From Candidatus Omnitrophota bacterium (GTDB lineage: Bacteria; Omnitrophota; Gorgyraeia; Gygaellales; Profunditerraquicolaceae): DNA of 30,811 nt. The stretch is from NCBI GenBank assembly GCA_028719265.1, contig JAQUKF010000003.1:1-30811 (forward strand). Direction: 5' to 3'. Positions 7,783 to 15,641 of this stretch are shown here, piece after piece. Both the position numbers and the translations under genes were made by a program. Within the stretch, counting starts at the first letter, position 1. Every line of letters begins with the position of its first letter. Under the pieces are notes generated by a model. The model did no database searches. It was given only the letters and a program-made list of their open reading frames with translations, and was not told the DNA's origin.

Positions 7783-10701
7783 TCAGAATTTACGGCGGTA
7801 ATAAGCGCGGATTATGTGCTGGGTATCCAGGGTAAGCATGCTGCCGCCGTAAGGATCAAGAGAAGATATATTTCCCAGGGAGCTTGTATCGCCCACGCCG
7901 TATTGTATGCTGAACTCATCGTCCTTGGACGGCATATACCTGAATTCAGTAAAGAAGTTATGGTGGCCCACGACATTATCTGTTAAGCCGTAATTGGAAC
8001 CGTCATAAATTATATCTTTGCACCTGGAGTATATGTATTTAAACGACATGCCCATCTTCTCGGTAGGCATATAAGTGATCTCCATACCTATATGGTTCAT
8101 GTTATCATTGATCAAAGAGGCGGTTTCGTATTCGTTACGCGTGTAATCAAGATAAATTTCCATGTTTTTCATCGGCACGATCCTTAAGCCTGTCTTAAAA
8201 ACATTATAGAAATCATACGGCGCCTGCGGGAAAATACTCTGGTTGTAGAGGTATGGCCAAACATACCTGTAACAATTACCATACTGGTAATAATAGGAAT
8301 TCAAGGTGGTATCGTTCCTTAAGGCGTTTTGGGGGAAATTCCCATAAGCCAGGGTGTAGTCATTTGTGCGCTCATAAATACCGTTCAGGCTTAACCATTC
8401 AAAGAAATCGTAATTCAAACCGAAAGAACCGGTCTTGATCGAAGGGTCTTCTCCGTCCGGTACGGCGTCGTTCTGGAAGAATTCTCCCGTAGCCCCGTCA
8501 TAAATGTAAGGATCAATGCCCCCGACAGTCTTGGGCATCTTCTGGTAAATCCCGAGGGCTTTAGCCGTTAACTTATCCGTGATCTTTATTGTTGCCTCGT
8601 CCCTTACGACGTTCTCGACGAACTTGCCGTTTACATCATGCACATTGCGGATGTCAAAAAGATTGTAGAATTTCTCGTTCAGGAATGTCTCTATACGAAA
8701 TCCCAAAGTGCTCCTGCCTACGTCGATTCCGTCACCGATTCGCGTGGCGTTAAGCTCTCCCCAATTGGTGGTAGAGCCGTTTAACCCTTGTGAATAATAA
8801 TCCATCGGTTTACGGAAATGTATGTGGCGCGACCAAAAAACGTCCTGGCGGGTATTGTGAAAATCCGAAAGCGCCGAGTCAAATCCCCTGTCCATCCGGC
8901 TGGCATAAAATTTGCTCTTTACCAGGAAGTTTTCGTCCTTATCCGGCCCTATTTCCTCATAGCCATATTTCAAATCCATAATGCTTTTCTGGGGATAGCG
9001 GGTAATGAAAGAAAAATAATAGGCGTTGCCGCGCGATTCCGTCTCGTAGGTAGAATTGGTCATGTCGTAATTCGACTTGGAGGTAAGGATTTCAGCCTGG
9101 GCCAATAGGCCATCGCTGACCTCATACCCCATATCGACGCCTCCCACAAAATTCTGGCTGTCCAGCTTTTGCGGATTAGTGGTATATCCCATGCGGGAAG
9201 TAAACGTCCCGCCAAGGACGAAGTTATCCGAAAAATGGTGTTTGAGCCGGCTGGCGGTAATCAAGTTGTCCATTACTCCATAATCCTGCCAAAGGTTCTT
9301 GGGGGTAGCTACTGTAGTATCGAAAACAGTGGCTTCCTCCGGCTGAAAACTGAAAGAAAAACCGCGCAGGGCAGTCAGGTATCTCCCATTGCTGTCTTTG
9401 GCTATAAAAGAAAGGCTGTCGTCCCATCCCCCTTTAGTGAAACTTACCGGGAAATCACCTGAATTATAATTACCCGGCACATAGTTACGCAACCACATAC
9501 TATCCTTCCACCATATCCCGTGGTTTGAGATATTCAGCGGATCATCGGAAGTATAAGCCTGATCCTGATAGGCCATAGGAAAAGCCCGGAATTTGATCTG
9601 GTCATTGGCGTAATCCAGCCATAACTCACGCAATGGCTGGAATTCATATTTTATTTTCATGGCCGGAATGTTAAAAGTTGTGCCATAACGGTTGGAAACA
9701 ATCGTGGTAGGACTGGTGGATCCGTCTTCAACCTTTAATTCCGGGATATTAATACTATCCCCTCCCAGCAAGGTGTAGATAGTACGGTTAACCGTATATC
9801 CCGTATTCGACCAATAATACATTTGTATTTCAGCAGGATCGGTATTGAAACCGGTAACAGTAACTTTACTGCTTTTACCCACATAGCTCCATGGATCCAC
9901 AGTGATATTCGTATGGAAATTAAAACCTTGCTCGTTTTCCGTATCCAGATTAATGCTTAGGGAATCGTAGATTGCGGGATCGTAAGTATTGAAACCCCGG
10001 TTAAAGGCGTCATGAGAGGTCATCCGCCAGCTTAAGAATTTTTCGTTTAGATCAAAATTGGCCCGCTTCCAGACAAAATCATCCGGGGTTACCCCGAAAC
10101 TCAACTGCACCTGGCCCGTAATTCTCAAGGGGCCGGCCTTGATGCCGTCCTTCCTCTCATTTTCCCAGCCTGCATTTGAGCCCGCCTTGGATGGGTCATA
10201 AGGCGGAATCCATACTGGTTCCGGGCTCTTCAAGTTATTGAGAGCCTGCTCCATAGCGGTTTCTTTTTTTTGCGTCTCATTTTTTTTAGCTGTTTCCGGG
10301 ACAACCACATCTTTTGCCGCAATTTGTCTTTCAGGGACAGCAGCCGCCTTAGCAGGCATAGCAGCTGTGTTGACAGGACTGTTTTTAACAGATAGAGCAA
10401 CAGGCGCAGCCGGCTTGATCCGGACCGGATCATTTTTTTTACGGAAATCCTCTTTACGCAATTCGCCGTTAAATATCTTGTTTATGTAATCTTTAGCCTG
10501 CCGGTTATCCGGATCGATCGAAAGGACTTTATTGAATTCAGAAAGGGCCTCATTTGTCTTCCCCTGCACATAATAAATCTTGCCTATCTCGCAAAGATAG
10601 TCCACCTCCATACTCTGGCCGAAAGCGGCAGGAGTGCTTAAAAAAATAAGCGCTAACGAAACTAGCGCCATGGTTTTATATATGGAAGCCTGTTTAATCA
10701 T
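7783..10701 (-). CDS. Outer-membrane beta-barrel protein with N-terminal TPR region
   Basis: A 972-residue exported protein of unknown function. From the ATG at 10701 it has a classical signal peptide (MIKQASIYKTMALVSLALIFLS, cut near AFGQ), then one or two TPR-like helical hairpins (about residues 30-75: EIGKIYYVQGKTNEALSEF, VLSIDPDNRQAKDYI), a Lys/Ala/Pro-rich linker (about 95-160), and about 790 residues of alternating aromatic beta strands. The chain ends in IIRAYYRRKF, and the terminal Phe is the usual signal for BAM-dependent outer-membrane insertion. I infer a large porin-like or surface-polymer-related barrel with a periplasmic peptide-binding head. The start was chosen because it gives a charged n-region to the signal peptide; an upstream in-frame start would precede the promoter, and a Met at residue 11 would lose the charges. 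No substrate is implied by the neighbours. Confidence 0.82.
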   Translation of the reverse strand: MIKQASIYKTMALVSLALIFLSTPAAFGQSMEVDYLCEIGKIYYVQGKTNEALSEFNKVLSIDPDNRQAKDYINKIFNGELRKEDFRKKNDPVRIKPAAPVALSVKNSPVNTAAMPAKAAAVPERQIAAKDVVVPETAKKNETQKKETAMEQALNNLKSPEPVWIPPYDPSKAGSNAGWENERKDGIKAGPLRITGQVQLSFGVTPDDFVWKRANFDLNEKFLSWRMTSHDAFNRGFNTYDPAIYDSLSINLDTENEQGFNFHTNITVDPWSYVGKSSKVTVTGFNTDPAEIQMYYWSNTGYTVNRTIYTLLGGDSINIPELKVEDGSTSPTTIVSNRYGTTFNIPAMKIKYEFQPLRELWLDYANDQIKFRAFPMAYQDQAYTSDDPLNISNHGIWWKDSMWLRNYVPGNYNSGDFPVSFTKGGWDDSLSFIAKDSNGRYLTALRGFSFSFQPEEATVFDTTVATPKNLWQDYGVMDNLITASRLKHHFSDNFVLGGTFTSRMGYTTNPQKLDSQNFVGGVDMGYEVSDGLLAQAEILTSKSNYDMTNSTYETESRGNAYYFSFITRYPQKSIMDLKYGYEEIGPDKDENFLVKSKFYASRMDRGFDSALSDFHNTRQDVFWSRHIHFRKPMDYYSQGLNGSTTNWGELNATRIGDGIDVGRSTLGFRIETFLNEKFYNLFDIRNVHDVNGKFVENVVRDEATIKITDKLTAKALGIYQKMPKTVGGIDPYIYDGATGEFFQNDAVPDGEDPSIKTGSFGLNYDFFEWLSLNGIYERTNDYTLAYGNFPQNALRNDTTLNSYYYQYGNCYRYVWPYLYNQSIFPQAPYDFYNVFKTGLRIVPMKNMEIYLDYTRNEYETASLINDNMNHIGMEITYMPTEKMGMSFKYIYSRCKDIIYDGSNYGLTDNVVGHHNFFTEFRYMPSKDDEFSIQYGVGDTSSLGNISSLDPYGGSMLTLDTQHIIRAYYRRKF

Positions 10702-10711
10702 AGTTGTTAAT

Positions 10712-10739
10712 ATTATATATAAAACTATATTTGTGTCAA
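10712..10739 (-). promoter_or_regulatory. Perfect-consensus sigma-70 promoter of the barrel gene
   Basis: TTGACA (10739-10734), 16 bases of AT-rich spacer and TATAAT (10717-10712) match the sigma-70 consensus at every position. The predicted start near 10705 lies only about 4-5 bases before the ATG at 10701, so the mRNA would be essentially leaderless; no Shine-Dalgarno sequence is visible. The -35 box begins 1 base after the T run of the preceding terminator. Confidence 0.8.
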
Positions 10740-10740
10740 T

Positions 10741-10769
10741 AAAAAAACCGGGCAATTAGTTGCCCGGTT
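10741..10769 (-). terminator. Rho-independent terminator after the small basic protein gene
   Basis: On the minus strand AACCGGGCAA, a CTAA loop and TTGCCCGGTT form a perfect 10-base-pair stem followed by a T run. It ends transcription of the gene at 10790-11128 directly before the barrel promoter. Confidence 0.88.
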
Positions 10770-10789
10770 CAATGGAGGGATAGAGTGAA

Positions 10790-11128
10790 TTAACCTGTCT
10801 TCCCGGTCAGCTTTTCGCTGGCGGTAAGCTGTATGGTCAATGTATGCATGAAGACGATCAGGAAAAACCTTCCCCTGTTTACCGCTACAAGGCTGCCCTT
10901 GACTTTACAGAAGAAACGCTCGCGCTTCTGAAGAGTATTTCTCTCCTTTAAGACGTAAAAATAGGGGTCAGGTTTTTTCACGTCGGGGCTGGCTACCTGG
11001 CGTACCATGCAGGCAAAGTGCCGGCGCACTACGCTGTGTACGCCTTCTTTATCGGTAACTTCGGAGCTGGAGATCATTCTCCGGCTCCTGTCGGCGGAAG
11101 TAAGGTTTTTATAAAGCAGGTCCCTCAT
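10790..11128 (-). CDS. Small basic conserved-looking hypothetical protein
   Basis: A 112-residue, strongly basic protein (MRDLLYKNLTSADRSRR...). The ATG at 11128 has a GGGGG ribosome site about 7 bases upstream. No signal peptide is seen. The middle carries HFACMVRQV and KPDPYFYVLKERN; then comes RERFFCKVKGSLVAVNRGRFFLIVF, which reads as beta strands rather than a membrane helix, so a small soluble, possibly nucleic-acid-binding fold is conceivable. That is inference only. From memory, proteins of this style (MRDLLxKNLTS...SVxxRHF) occur in other Omnitrophota genomes, but I cannot confirm this here. It is a single-gene unit with its own promoter, a strong leader hairpin and a strong terminator, an arrangement that suggests a discrete and perhaps highly expressed transcript. 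Confidence 0.72.
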   Translation of the reverse strand: MRDLLYKNLTSADRSRRMISSSEVTDKEGVHSVVRRHFACMVRQVASPDVKKPDPYFYVLKERNTLQKRERFFCKVKGSLVAVNRGRFFLIVFMHTLTIQLTASEKLTGKTG

Positions 11129-11146
11129 AATTTAACCCCCTAAGAC

Positions 11147-11175
11147 AGCTGGATTGCCGGTATGGCAATCCAGCT
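11147..11175 (-). promoter_or_regulatory. Perfect hairpin in the 5' leader of the small basic protein gene
   Basis: AGCTGGATTGCC, a 5-base loop and GGCAATCCAGCT form a perfect 12-base-pair stem. It lies between the predicted transcript start (about 11192) and the ribosome site before the ATG at 11128. No T run follows it on the minus strand, so it is not an obvious terminator; it may stabilise the mRNA or bind a regulator. Confidence 0.65.
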
Positions 11176-11198
11176 TACCCCTCCTGTTGGCTAGCGGG

Positions 11199-11225
11199 AT
11201 TATAAAACAGGCTTCTTCATATCAA
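11199..11225 (-). promoter_or_regulatory. Sigma-70 promoter of the small basic protein gene
   Basis: TTGATA (11225-11220), a 15-base spacer and TATAAT (11204-11199). The -10 box is consensus and the spacer a little short. A leader of about 64 bases would contain the 12-base-pair hairpin. Confidence 0.6.
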
Positions 11226-11234
11226 TTATGCAAC

Positions 11235-11266
11235 CAAAAAAAGGCCATTTCAATAGGAAATGACCT
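11235..11266 (-). terminator. Rho-independent terminator of the pgsA-plsY unit
   Basis: On the minus strand AGGTCATTTC, a CTATT loop and GAAATGGCCT pair over 10 positions (one G-T), followed by seven T residues. It lies about 37 bases after the plsY stop. Confidence 0.88.
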
Positions 11267-11302
11267 GAAAAAGAAAGCGTTTGCTTTGTTTATCGACGAG
11301 AT

Positions 11303-11941
11303 TTATTTACCTGGTTTACTGAAAAACAGGCGGGGTTCCTTGCCCTGCAGTATTCTCAATATATTTTGCCTGTGCCGGATGAGCGCAAAAATACACAAAA
11401 CAATGCTTACGATAGCCAATAGAGGCGGTTGCTTAAAGGATATAACTAAAATCGGAAGGCCTATTGCCGCTACGATAGAAGCCAAAGAAACCATCCTCCA
11501 AATTAAAAAAACGATCAACCAGGATAACACAAGAATCCCCATAATCAATCCTAAACCTTGAAATATCAAAGCTAATCCGAGCATAACTCCAAAACTGGTC
11601 GCTATCCCTTTGCCGCCCTTAAAGTTAAGAAAAATTGTCCAAATATGCCCGCAAATACAACATAACCCCATGAAAATACGTAAGTTTTGAGCCTGACTTA
11701 CAACAACTTTACTACAAAAATAATCCCCTGCAAAGGTAACCACTACTACGCCTTTTAAAATATCTAACAATAAGACAATAATTCCTGATTGTTTTCCAAG
11801 GGCTCGCATAGCATTTGTTGCGCCTACATTTCCAGAGCCAACCTTACGTATATCAATACCTTTTGCTCTTCCAAAAATATAAGCAGTAGGAATTGAGCCT
11901 AACAGGTAACTAACTATTAATGCGCCGATTATCCAAAGCAT
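11303..11941 (-). CDS. plsY: Acyl-phosphate:glycerol-3-phosphate acyltransferase PlsY
   Basis: PlsY is an integral membrane enzyme that transfers an acyl group from acyl-phosphate to the sn-1 position of glycerol-3-phosphate, the first step of phospholipid synthesis in most bacteria. The 212-residue protein has about five or six hydrophobic helices and the family motifs: GSIPTAYIFGR, then KVGSGNVGATNAMR near residues 33-46, and FKGGKGIATSFGVMLG further on. The ATG at 11941 has AGGA about 6 bases upstream. The start lies within the last 32 bases of pgsA, so the two lipid genes are coupled. A strong terminator follows. The acyl-phosphate donor implies a PlsX protein elsewhere in the genome. Confidence 0.96.
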   Translation of the reverse strand: MLWIIGALIVSYLLGSIPTAYIFGRAKGIDIRKVGSGNVGATNAMRALGKQSGIIVLLLDILKGVVVVTFAGDYFCSKVVVSQAQNLRIFMGLCCICGHIWTIFLNFKGGKGIATSFGVMLGLALIFQGLGLIMGILVLSWLIVFLIWRMVSLASIVAAIGLPILVISFKQPPLLAIVSIVLCIFALIRHRQNILRILQGKEPRLFFSKPGK

Positions 11942-12473
11942 ATAATGTCCTGAATCCTCTCTTTACATAATCAATTCCGGAAATAACGGTAAAAACTACC
12001 GCTACCCACCAAATACATGCTGCTAATCTGCATTGCAAAAGAACGCAGATCACCGAAAACATCTGAAAAATAGTAGTAAGCTTCCCCCATCTTGTAGGAT
12101 ATACATCCAGGGACTGCTTAACCATATATATGACCACTGCTCCAATAATTATAATAACATCCCGGGAGATCACGATGAAAGTTACCCACAAGGGAAAAGT
12201 CAACCCCATCCTGCTCATAGGAGACAGGAATATAAAAGCGCTCATCAGCAGAAGTTTATCCCCCAGCGGGTCCAGGATCAATCCCGCCTTCGACTGGAGC
12301 TTGGCCCTGCGGGCAATAAAACCATCCAGGCCGTCCGAGATCGCTCCCAGGACAAATATTATCAACGCCAACCCCCTAAGAAAATCCTTCTCCGGGACAT
12401 AATATACCAGGCAGGCGATAAAGAATGGAACGCTCAAAATACGGAATGAGGAAATTTTATTGGCTATGTTCAT
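11910..12473 (-). CDS. pgsA: CDP-diacylglycerol--glycerol-3-phosphate 3-phosphatidyltransferase
   Basis: A membrane CDP-alcohol phosphatidyltransferase that makes phosphatidylglycerol phosphate from CDP-diacylglycerol. The signature D-G-x2-A-R-x8-G-x3-D-x3-D is complete in DGFIARRAKLQSKAG followed by LILDPLGDK (about residues 50-73). Several hydrophobic helices follow, and the length of 187 residues is normal. The start MNIANKISSFRI is typical of PgsA and has a GGGGCGGG purine tract just upstream. Related enzymes (phosphatidylserine or cardiolipin synthases of the same superfamily) cannot be fully excluded, but the N-terminal NxxTxxR-like NIANKISSFRI start and the size favour PgsA. It overlaps plsY downstream. 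The 142-base gap to lepB holds only a weak promoter candidate. Confidence 0.92.
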   Translation of the reverse strand: MNIANKISSFRILSVPFFIACLVYYVPEKDFLRGLALIIFVLGAISDGLDGFIARRAKLQSKAGLILDPLGDKLLLMSAFIFLSPMSRMGLTFPLWVTFIVISRDVIIIIGAVVIYMVKQSLDVYPTRWGKLTTIFQMFSVICVLLQCRLAACIWWVAVVFTVISGIDYVKRGFRTLYALDNRRINS

Positions 12474-12615
12474 CCCGCCCCTTCCCCTATTAAATCATTT
12501 AAGCCCTGAAATAATTAATAATACAGGTTTAACCGCAGTCGAATAATTATCCCGCATCCTTTTTAATTAGTTAAATTTAAATCCTTAAACCTTGAATCTA
12601 TTGAAAAGTGCGGGA

Positions 12616-13191
12616 TTATTTTATAATCTTTATACGGTTTAGCGGCCAGTAAACTACCATGGCTTTACCAAGCAGATCCTCTTTCGGCACAAACCCCCAA
12701 TAACGGCTGTCCTTGGAAGAAATGGAGTTATCACCCAGGACAAAATAAGAATCTTCCGGTACCACTATCTTTTGTCCTTCTGCGCCTATCTCCCCGCGGT
12801 TATAATAATAGATCCGCCTCAAAGAAGGTTCTTCAGCTGGACGGCCGTTGATATAAATCGAGCCGTCCCTGATTTCTATTGTCTCTCCCGGAAGGCCGAC
12901 CATCCTCTTTATAAAATCCTTTTTTTTATCCTCAGGATAAACAAAAACAACTACATCCCCTCTTTTCGGTTCCCTTATCGCGGGAATACGAAAATCCACT
13001 AAAGGAAGCTTGACCCCATATATCAGCTTATTCACGAATATCAGGTCCCCTTCCTGCAAAGTCATGCGCATAGAACCGCTGGGAATCTTATACGCCTGCA
13101 CGAAAAATGCGCGGATAAACATAGACAACAAAAAGGCGATAACGATCGACTCTCCCCAATCGCGAAATATGGATTTTTTCTTGGCGCTCAT
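12616..13191 (-). CDS. lepB: Signal peptidase I
   Basis: A membrane-anchored Ser/Lys protease that removes signal peptides from exported proteins. After a short Lys-rich cytoplasmic start, a single hydrophobic segment (about residues 15-31) precedes the catalytic box IPSGSM with nucleophile S40; the general base is K95 in FIKRMVGLPGE. The later family boxes VLGDNSISSKDSRYWG and the glycine-rich loop are present. The length of 191 residues is typical of the short one-anchor type. The ATG at 13191 overlaps the lepA stop as ATGA, so lepA and lepB are translationally coupled, a frequently seen pair. It is the last gene of the long run that begins at yebC. Confidence 0.97.
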   Translation of the reverse strand: MSAKKKSIFRDWGESIVIAFLLSMFIRAFFVQAYKIPSGSMRMTLQEGDLIFVNKLIYGVKLPLVDFRIPAIREPKRGDVVVFVYPEDKKKDFIKRMVGLPGETIEIRDGSIYINGRPAEEPSLRRIYYYNRGEIGAEGQKIVVPEDSYFVLGDNSISSKDSRYWGFVPKEDLLGKAMVVYWPLNRIKIIK

Positions 13192-14987
13192 ATCTTTAAT
13201 ACCTCCAAAAAAGCCTCCTGCGGGATCTCTACTCTCCCAAACTGCTTAAGCCTTTTTTTGCCTTTTTTCTGTATATCCCACAATTTGCGTTTACGGGTAA
13301 TATCCCCTCCCGAACACTTGCTCGTGGCATGCTTACCGACAGGACGCACCTTTTCCGAAGCCAGTATCTGGGTTCCTACGGCCGCCTGGATAACTACCTC
13401 AAACAGCTGGCGGGGGATCAATTCCTTTAATTTTCCCACTAAGAGATGCGCGCGTGAAGTAGCCTTATCCTTGAACATCAATGAAGAAAAGGCGTCGCAA
13501 ACCTGCCCGTTTAACAATATATCCAGCTTGACCAGGTTGGTCGGCAGGTATTCCTTAAACTCATAGTCCATTGAACCGTAACCCCGGGTAATCGACTTTA
13601 TGCGGTCATAGAAATCAACTATGATCTCCGAAAGCGGTATTTGAAAAACTACCTTTACCCTGTCTTCGCTTAAATATTCATTTGAAATAAATATCCCCCT
13701 GCGGGACTTTGTAAAATCACAAACTCCTTCGATTGATTCCACCGGTACGATCATCAAAAGGTTGGCATATGGTTCCTGCGTTTCCTCGATATCCTGATAG
13801 GCCGGAAGTTTAGCGGGGGTGTCAACCTCGATAAGCTCGCCTTCCCTGGTCCTTATGCGATACACTACATTCGGTACCGTAAGGATAAGGTTCAAATTGT
13901 ATTCTCTCTCAAGCCTCTCCTGGACTATCTCCATATGCAGGAGCCCCAGGAAACCGCAGCGGAAACCCGTACCGAAAGACTGGGAATTTTCCGGTTCAAA
14001 AACAAAAGAGGCATCCGATAGTTTAAGCTTATCCATAGCATCGCGCAACTCCGGAAAATCGGCCGGGTTGACCGGATATATCCCGCAAAAAACCAGCGGT
14101 TTTATAGTACGGTAACCCGGTAACGCCTCCGAACAGGGATTCCTGGGGTCAGTGATAGTATCCCCTATGACCACTTCCCTGGGGTCGCGCATGTTTGCGG
14201 TAAAATACCCAACTTCTCCGCAGCCCAGGGAATCCACCGCAGAATACTTCAGGTCTTTAAAAACCCCGAGTTCTTCGATCTTGCAAATCTTGCCGGTATG
14301 GAACATTTTCAAGCTGCTTTTAAAGGTAATTTGACCGTCTATAACTTTTACAAAAACTACTACGCCCTTAAAAGGGTCAAAGCGGCAATCAAATATCAAT
14401 GCCTTGGGTATTCCGTTAACCTCCCCTCCGGGGCAGGGGATAGTTTCGACTATCCTGTCCAGGATCTCGATTATACCGCGGCCTTCTTTAGCCGAAGCCA
14501 GGATTATCTCATCCTCTTTGAAACCAAGGACGCTTTCCACCTGGGACTTTACCCTGGGGACGTCCGCAGAAATCAAATCGACCTTGTTAAGCACCGGGAT
14601 CACATGTAAATTATTCTCCATGGCCAGATAGTAGTTGCCTACGGTCTGCGCCTCTATACCCTGGCCGGCATCTACGACCAGCACCGCGCCTTCACAGGCA
14701 GCCAGGGATTTGGAGACCTCATATGTAAAATCCACGTGGCCGGGGGTATCGATAAGGTTCAAAACGTATTCCTTGTTGAATTTTTTGGAGAAATAGTTCA
14801 ACCGGACCATGGAAGCCTTAATGGTAATTCCCCTTTCTTTCTCCAGCTCCATATCATCAAGCAGCTGATCGCCTTTATGACGCGAATCTACCGCGCCGGT
14901 AGATTCCAATATGCGGTCAGCCAGGGTTGACTTGCCATGGTCTATATGCGCTATAATTGAGAAATTCCTGATCAGGGACTTATCCAT
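13188..14987 (-). CDS. lepA: Elongation factor 4 (LepA), ribosome-associated GTPase
   Basis: A translation GTPase that acts on the ribosome during stress and in small-subunit assembly. The G motifs are AHIDHGKST (13-21), the switch II DTPGH (80-84) and NKVD (134-137), followed by the EF-G-like domains and the LepA-specific C-terminal domain with the characteristic GGDITRKRKLWDIQKKGKKR segment near the end. The 599-residue length is exact for the family. The ATG at 14987 directly follows the cmk stop (TAAATG). It precedes lepB with a 4-base overlap. Confidence 0.98.
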   Translation of the reverse strand: MDKSLIRNFSIIAHIDHGKSTLADRILESTGAVDSRHKGDQLLDDMELEKERGITIKASMVRLNYFSKKFNKEYVLNLIDTPGHVDFTYEVSKSLAACEGAVLVVDAGQGIEAQTVGNYYLAMENNLHVIPVLNKVDLISADVPRVKSQVESVLGFKEDEIILASAKEGRGIIEILDRIVETIPCPGGEVNGIPKALIFDCRFDPFKGVVVFVKVIDGQITFKSSLKMFHTGKICKIEELGVFKDLKYSAVDSLGCGEVGYFTANMRDPREVVIGDTITDPRNPCSEALPGYRTIKPLVFCGIYPVNPADFPELRDAMDKLKLSDASFVFEPENSQSFGTGFRCGFLGLLHMEIVQERLEREYNLNLILTVPNVVYRIRTREGELIEVDTPAKLPAYQDIEETQEPYANLLMIVPVESIEGVCDFTKSRRGIFISNEYLSEDRVKVVFQIPLSEIIVDFYDRIKSITRGYGSMDYEFKEYLPTNLVKLDILLNGQVCDAFSSLMFKDKATSRAHLLVGKLKELIPRQLFEVVIQAAVGTQILASEKVRPVGKHATSKCSGGDITRKRKLWDIQKKGKKRLKQFGRVEIPQEAFLEVLKI

Positions 14988-15641
14988 TTATTTACAAAAC
15001 TCCAGCATCTTCTGCACGACCTCTTCTATCGAAAGGCTGCTTGTATCGATATAAATAGCGTCTTCCGCTTTACGTAAAGGAGAAACCTGACGGGTAGAAT
15101 CTATCTTGTCGCGGTTGGAAAGGTCTTTTGCTACATCGGCCTCTGCTACATCCTGGTTTAACCCTTTCAACTCCTTGAATCTGCGGTTGACCCTGACCGC
15201 GGCAGAAGCATCGATGAAAAATTTTTTTTGGGCATCAGGGAATACTACTGTGCCTATATCCCTTCCTTCCAGGACGCAGTCCCCTTTTTCCCCTAATTTT
15301 CTTTGCATCCCGACCAGCACCTCTCTTACTTCTTTTATCTTGGAGACATCGGAAACATATTGCGTGATCCTGGGCTTGCGTATCTCCAGGGATACATCTT
15401 CGCCGTCCAAAAGGACACTCAATGACCCATCGGTATTGCTGCGTAAATCTATGTTGGTATTCAGGGCCAGCTCATTAATCCTGGCTTCATCATTGATATC
15501 CACGCCGTTATCAAGGGCCTTTAAGGTCAATGCCCTGTACATCGCCCCGGTATCTATATAAAGAAACCCCAGTCTCCTGGCTAATATCTTAGCCACGGTG
15601 CTTTTCCCGGCTCCTGCTGGACCATCAATAGCTACAATCAT
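14988..15641 (-). CDS. cmk: Cytidylate kinase
   Basis: Phosphorylates CMP and dCMP to the diphosphates with ATP. The P-loop GPAGAGKS (7-14) is at the N-terminus and is followed by the nucleotide-binding IDTGAMYRALT. The ARxxRxxxL-type CMP loop is represented by GRDIGTVVFPDAQKKFFIDA and the lid by SNRDKIDSTRQVSPLRKAEDA, which contains the DxxRxxxPL motif. The length of 217 residues is normal. The ATG overlaps the tyrA stop as ATGA and the stop abuts lepA. The tyrA-cmk junction continues an aromatic-amino-acid block (often aroA-cmk in other bacteria) into translation genes. Confidence 0.97.
   Translation of the reverse strand: MIVAIDGPAGAGKSTVAKILARRLGFLYIDTGAMYRALTLKALDNGVDINDEARINELALNTNIDLRSNTDGSLSVLLDGEDVSLEIRKPRITQYVSDVSKIKEVREVLVGMQRKLGEKGDCVLEGRDIGTVVFPDAQKKFFIDASAAVRVNRRFKELKGLNQDVAEADVAKDLSNRDKIDSTRQVSPLRKAEDAIYIDTSSLSIEEVVQKMLEFCK

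Noticed and set aside
10701..10755. Upstream in-frame start of the barrel protein at 10755
   Set aside because: It would precede the consensus promoter and lie in the preceding terminator hairpin, and it would place a hydrophobic stretch before the genuine signal peptide.
12549..12616. Inverted repeat ATCCCGCA / TGCGGGAT between pgsA and lepB as a terminator of lepB
   Set aside because: The arms are only 8 bases, 52 bases apart, and no T run follows on the minus strand. A weak TTCGAC-17-TATTAA promoter candidate for pgsA nearby is also not convincing.
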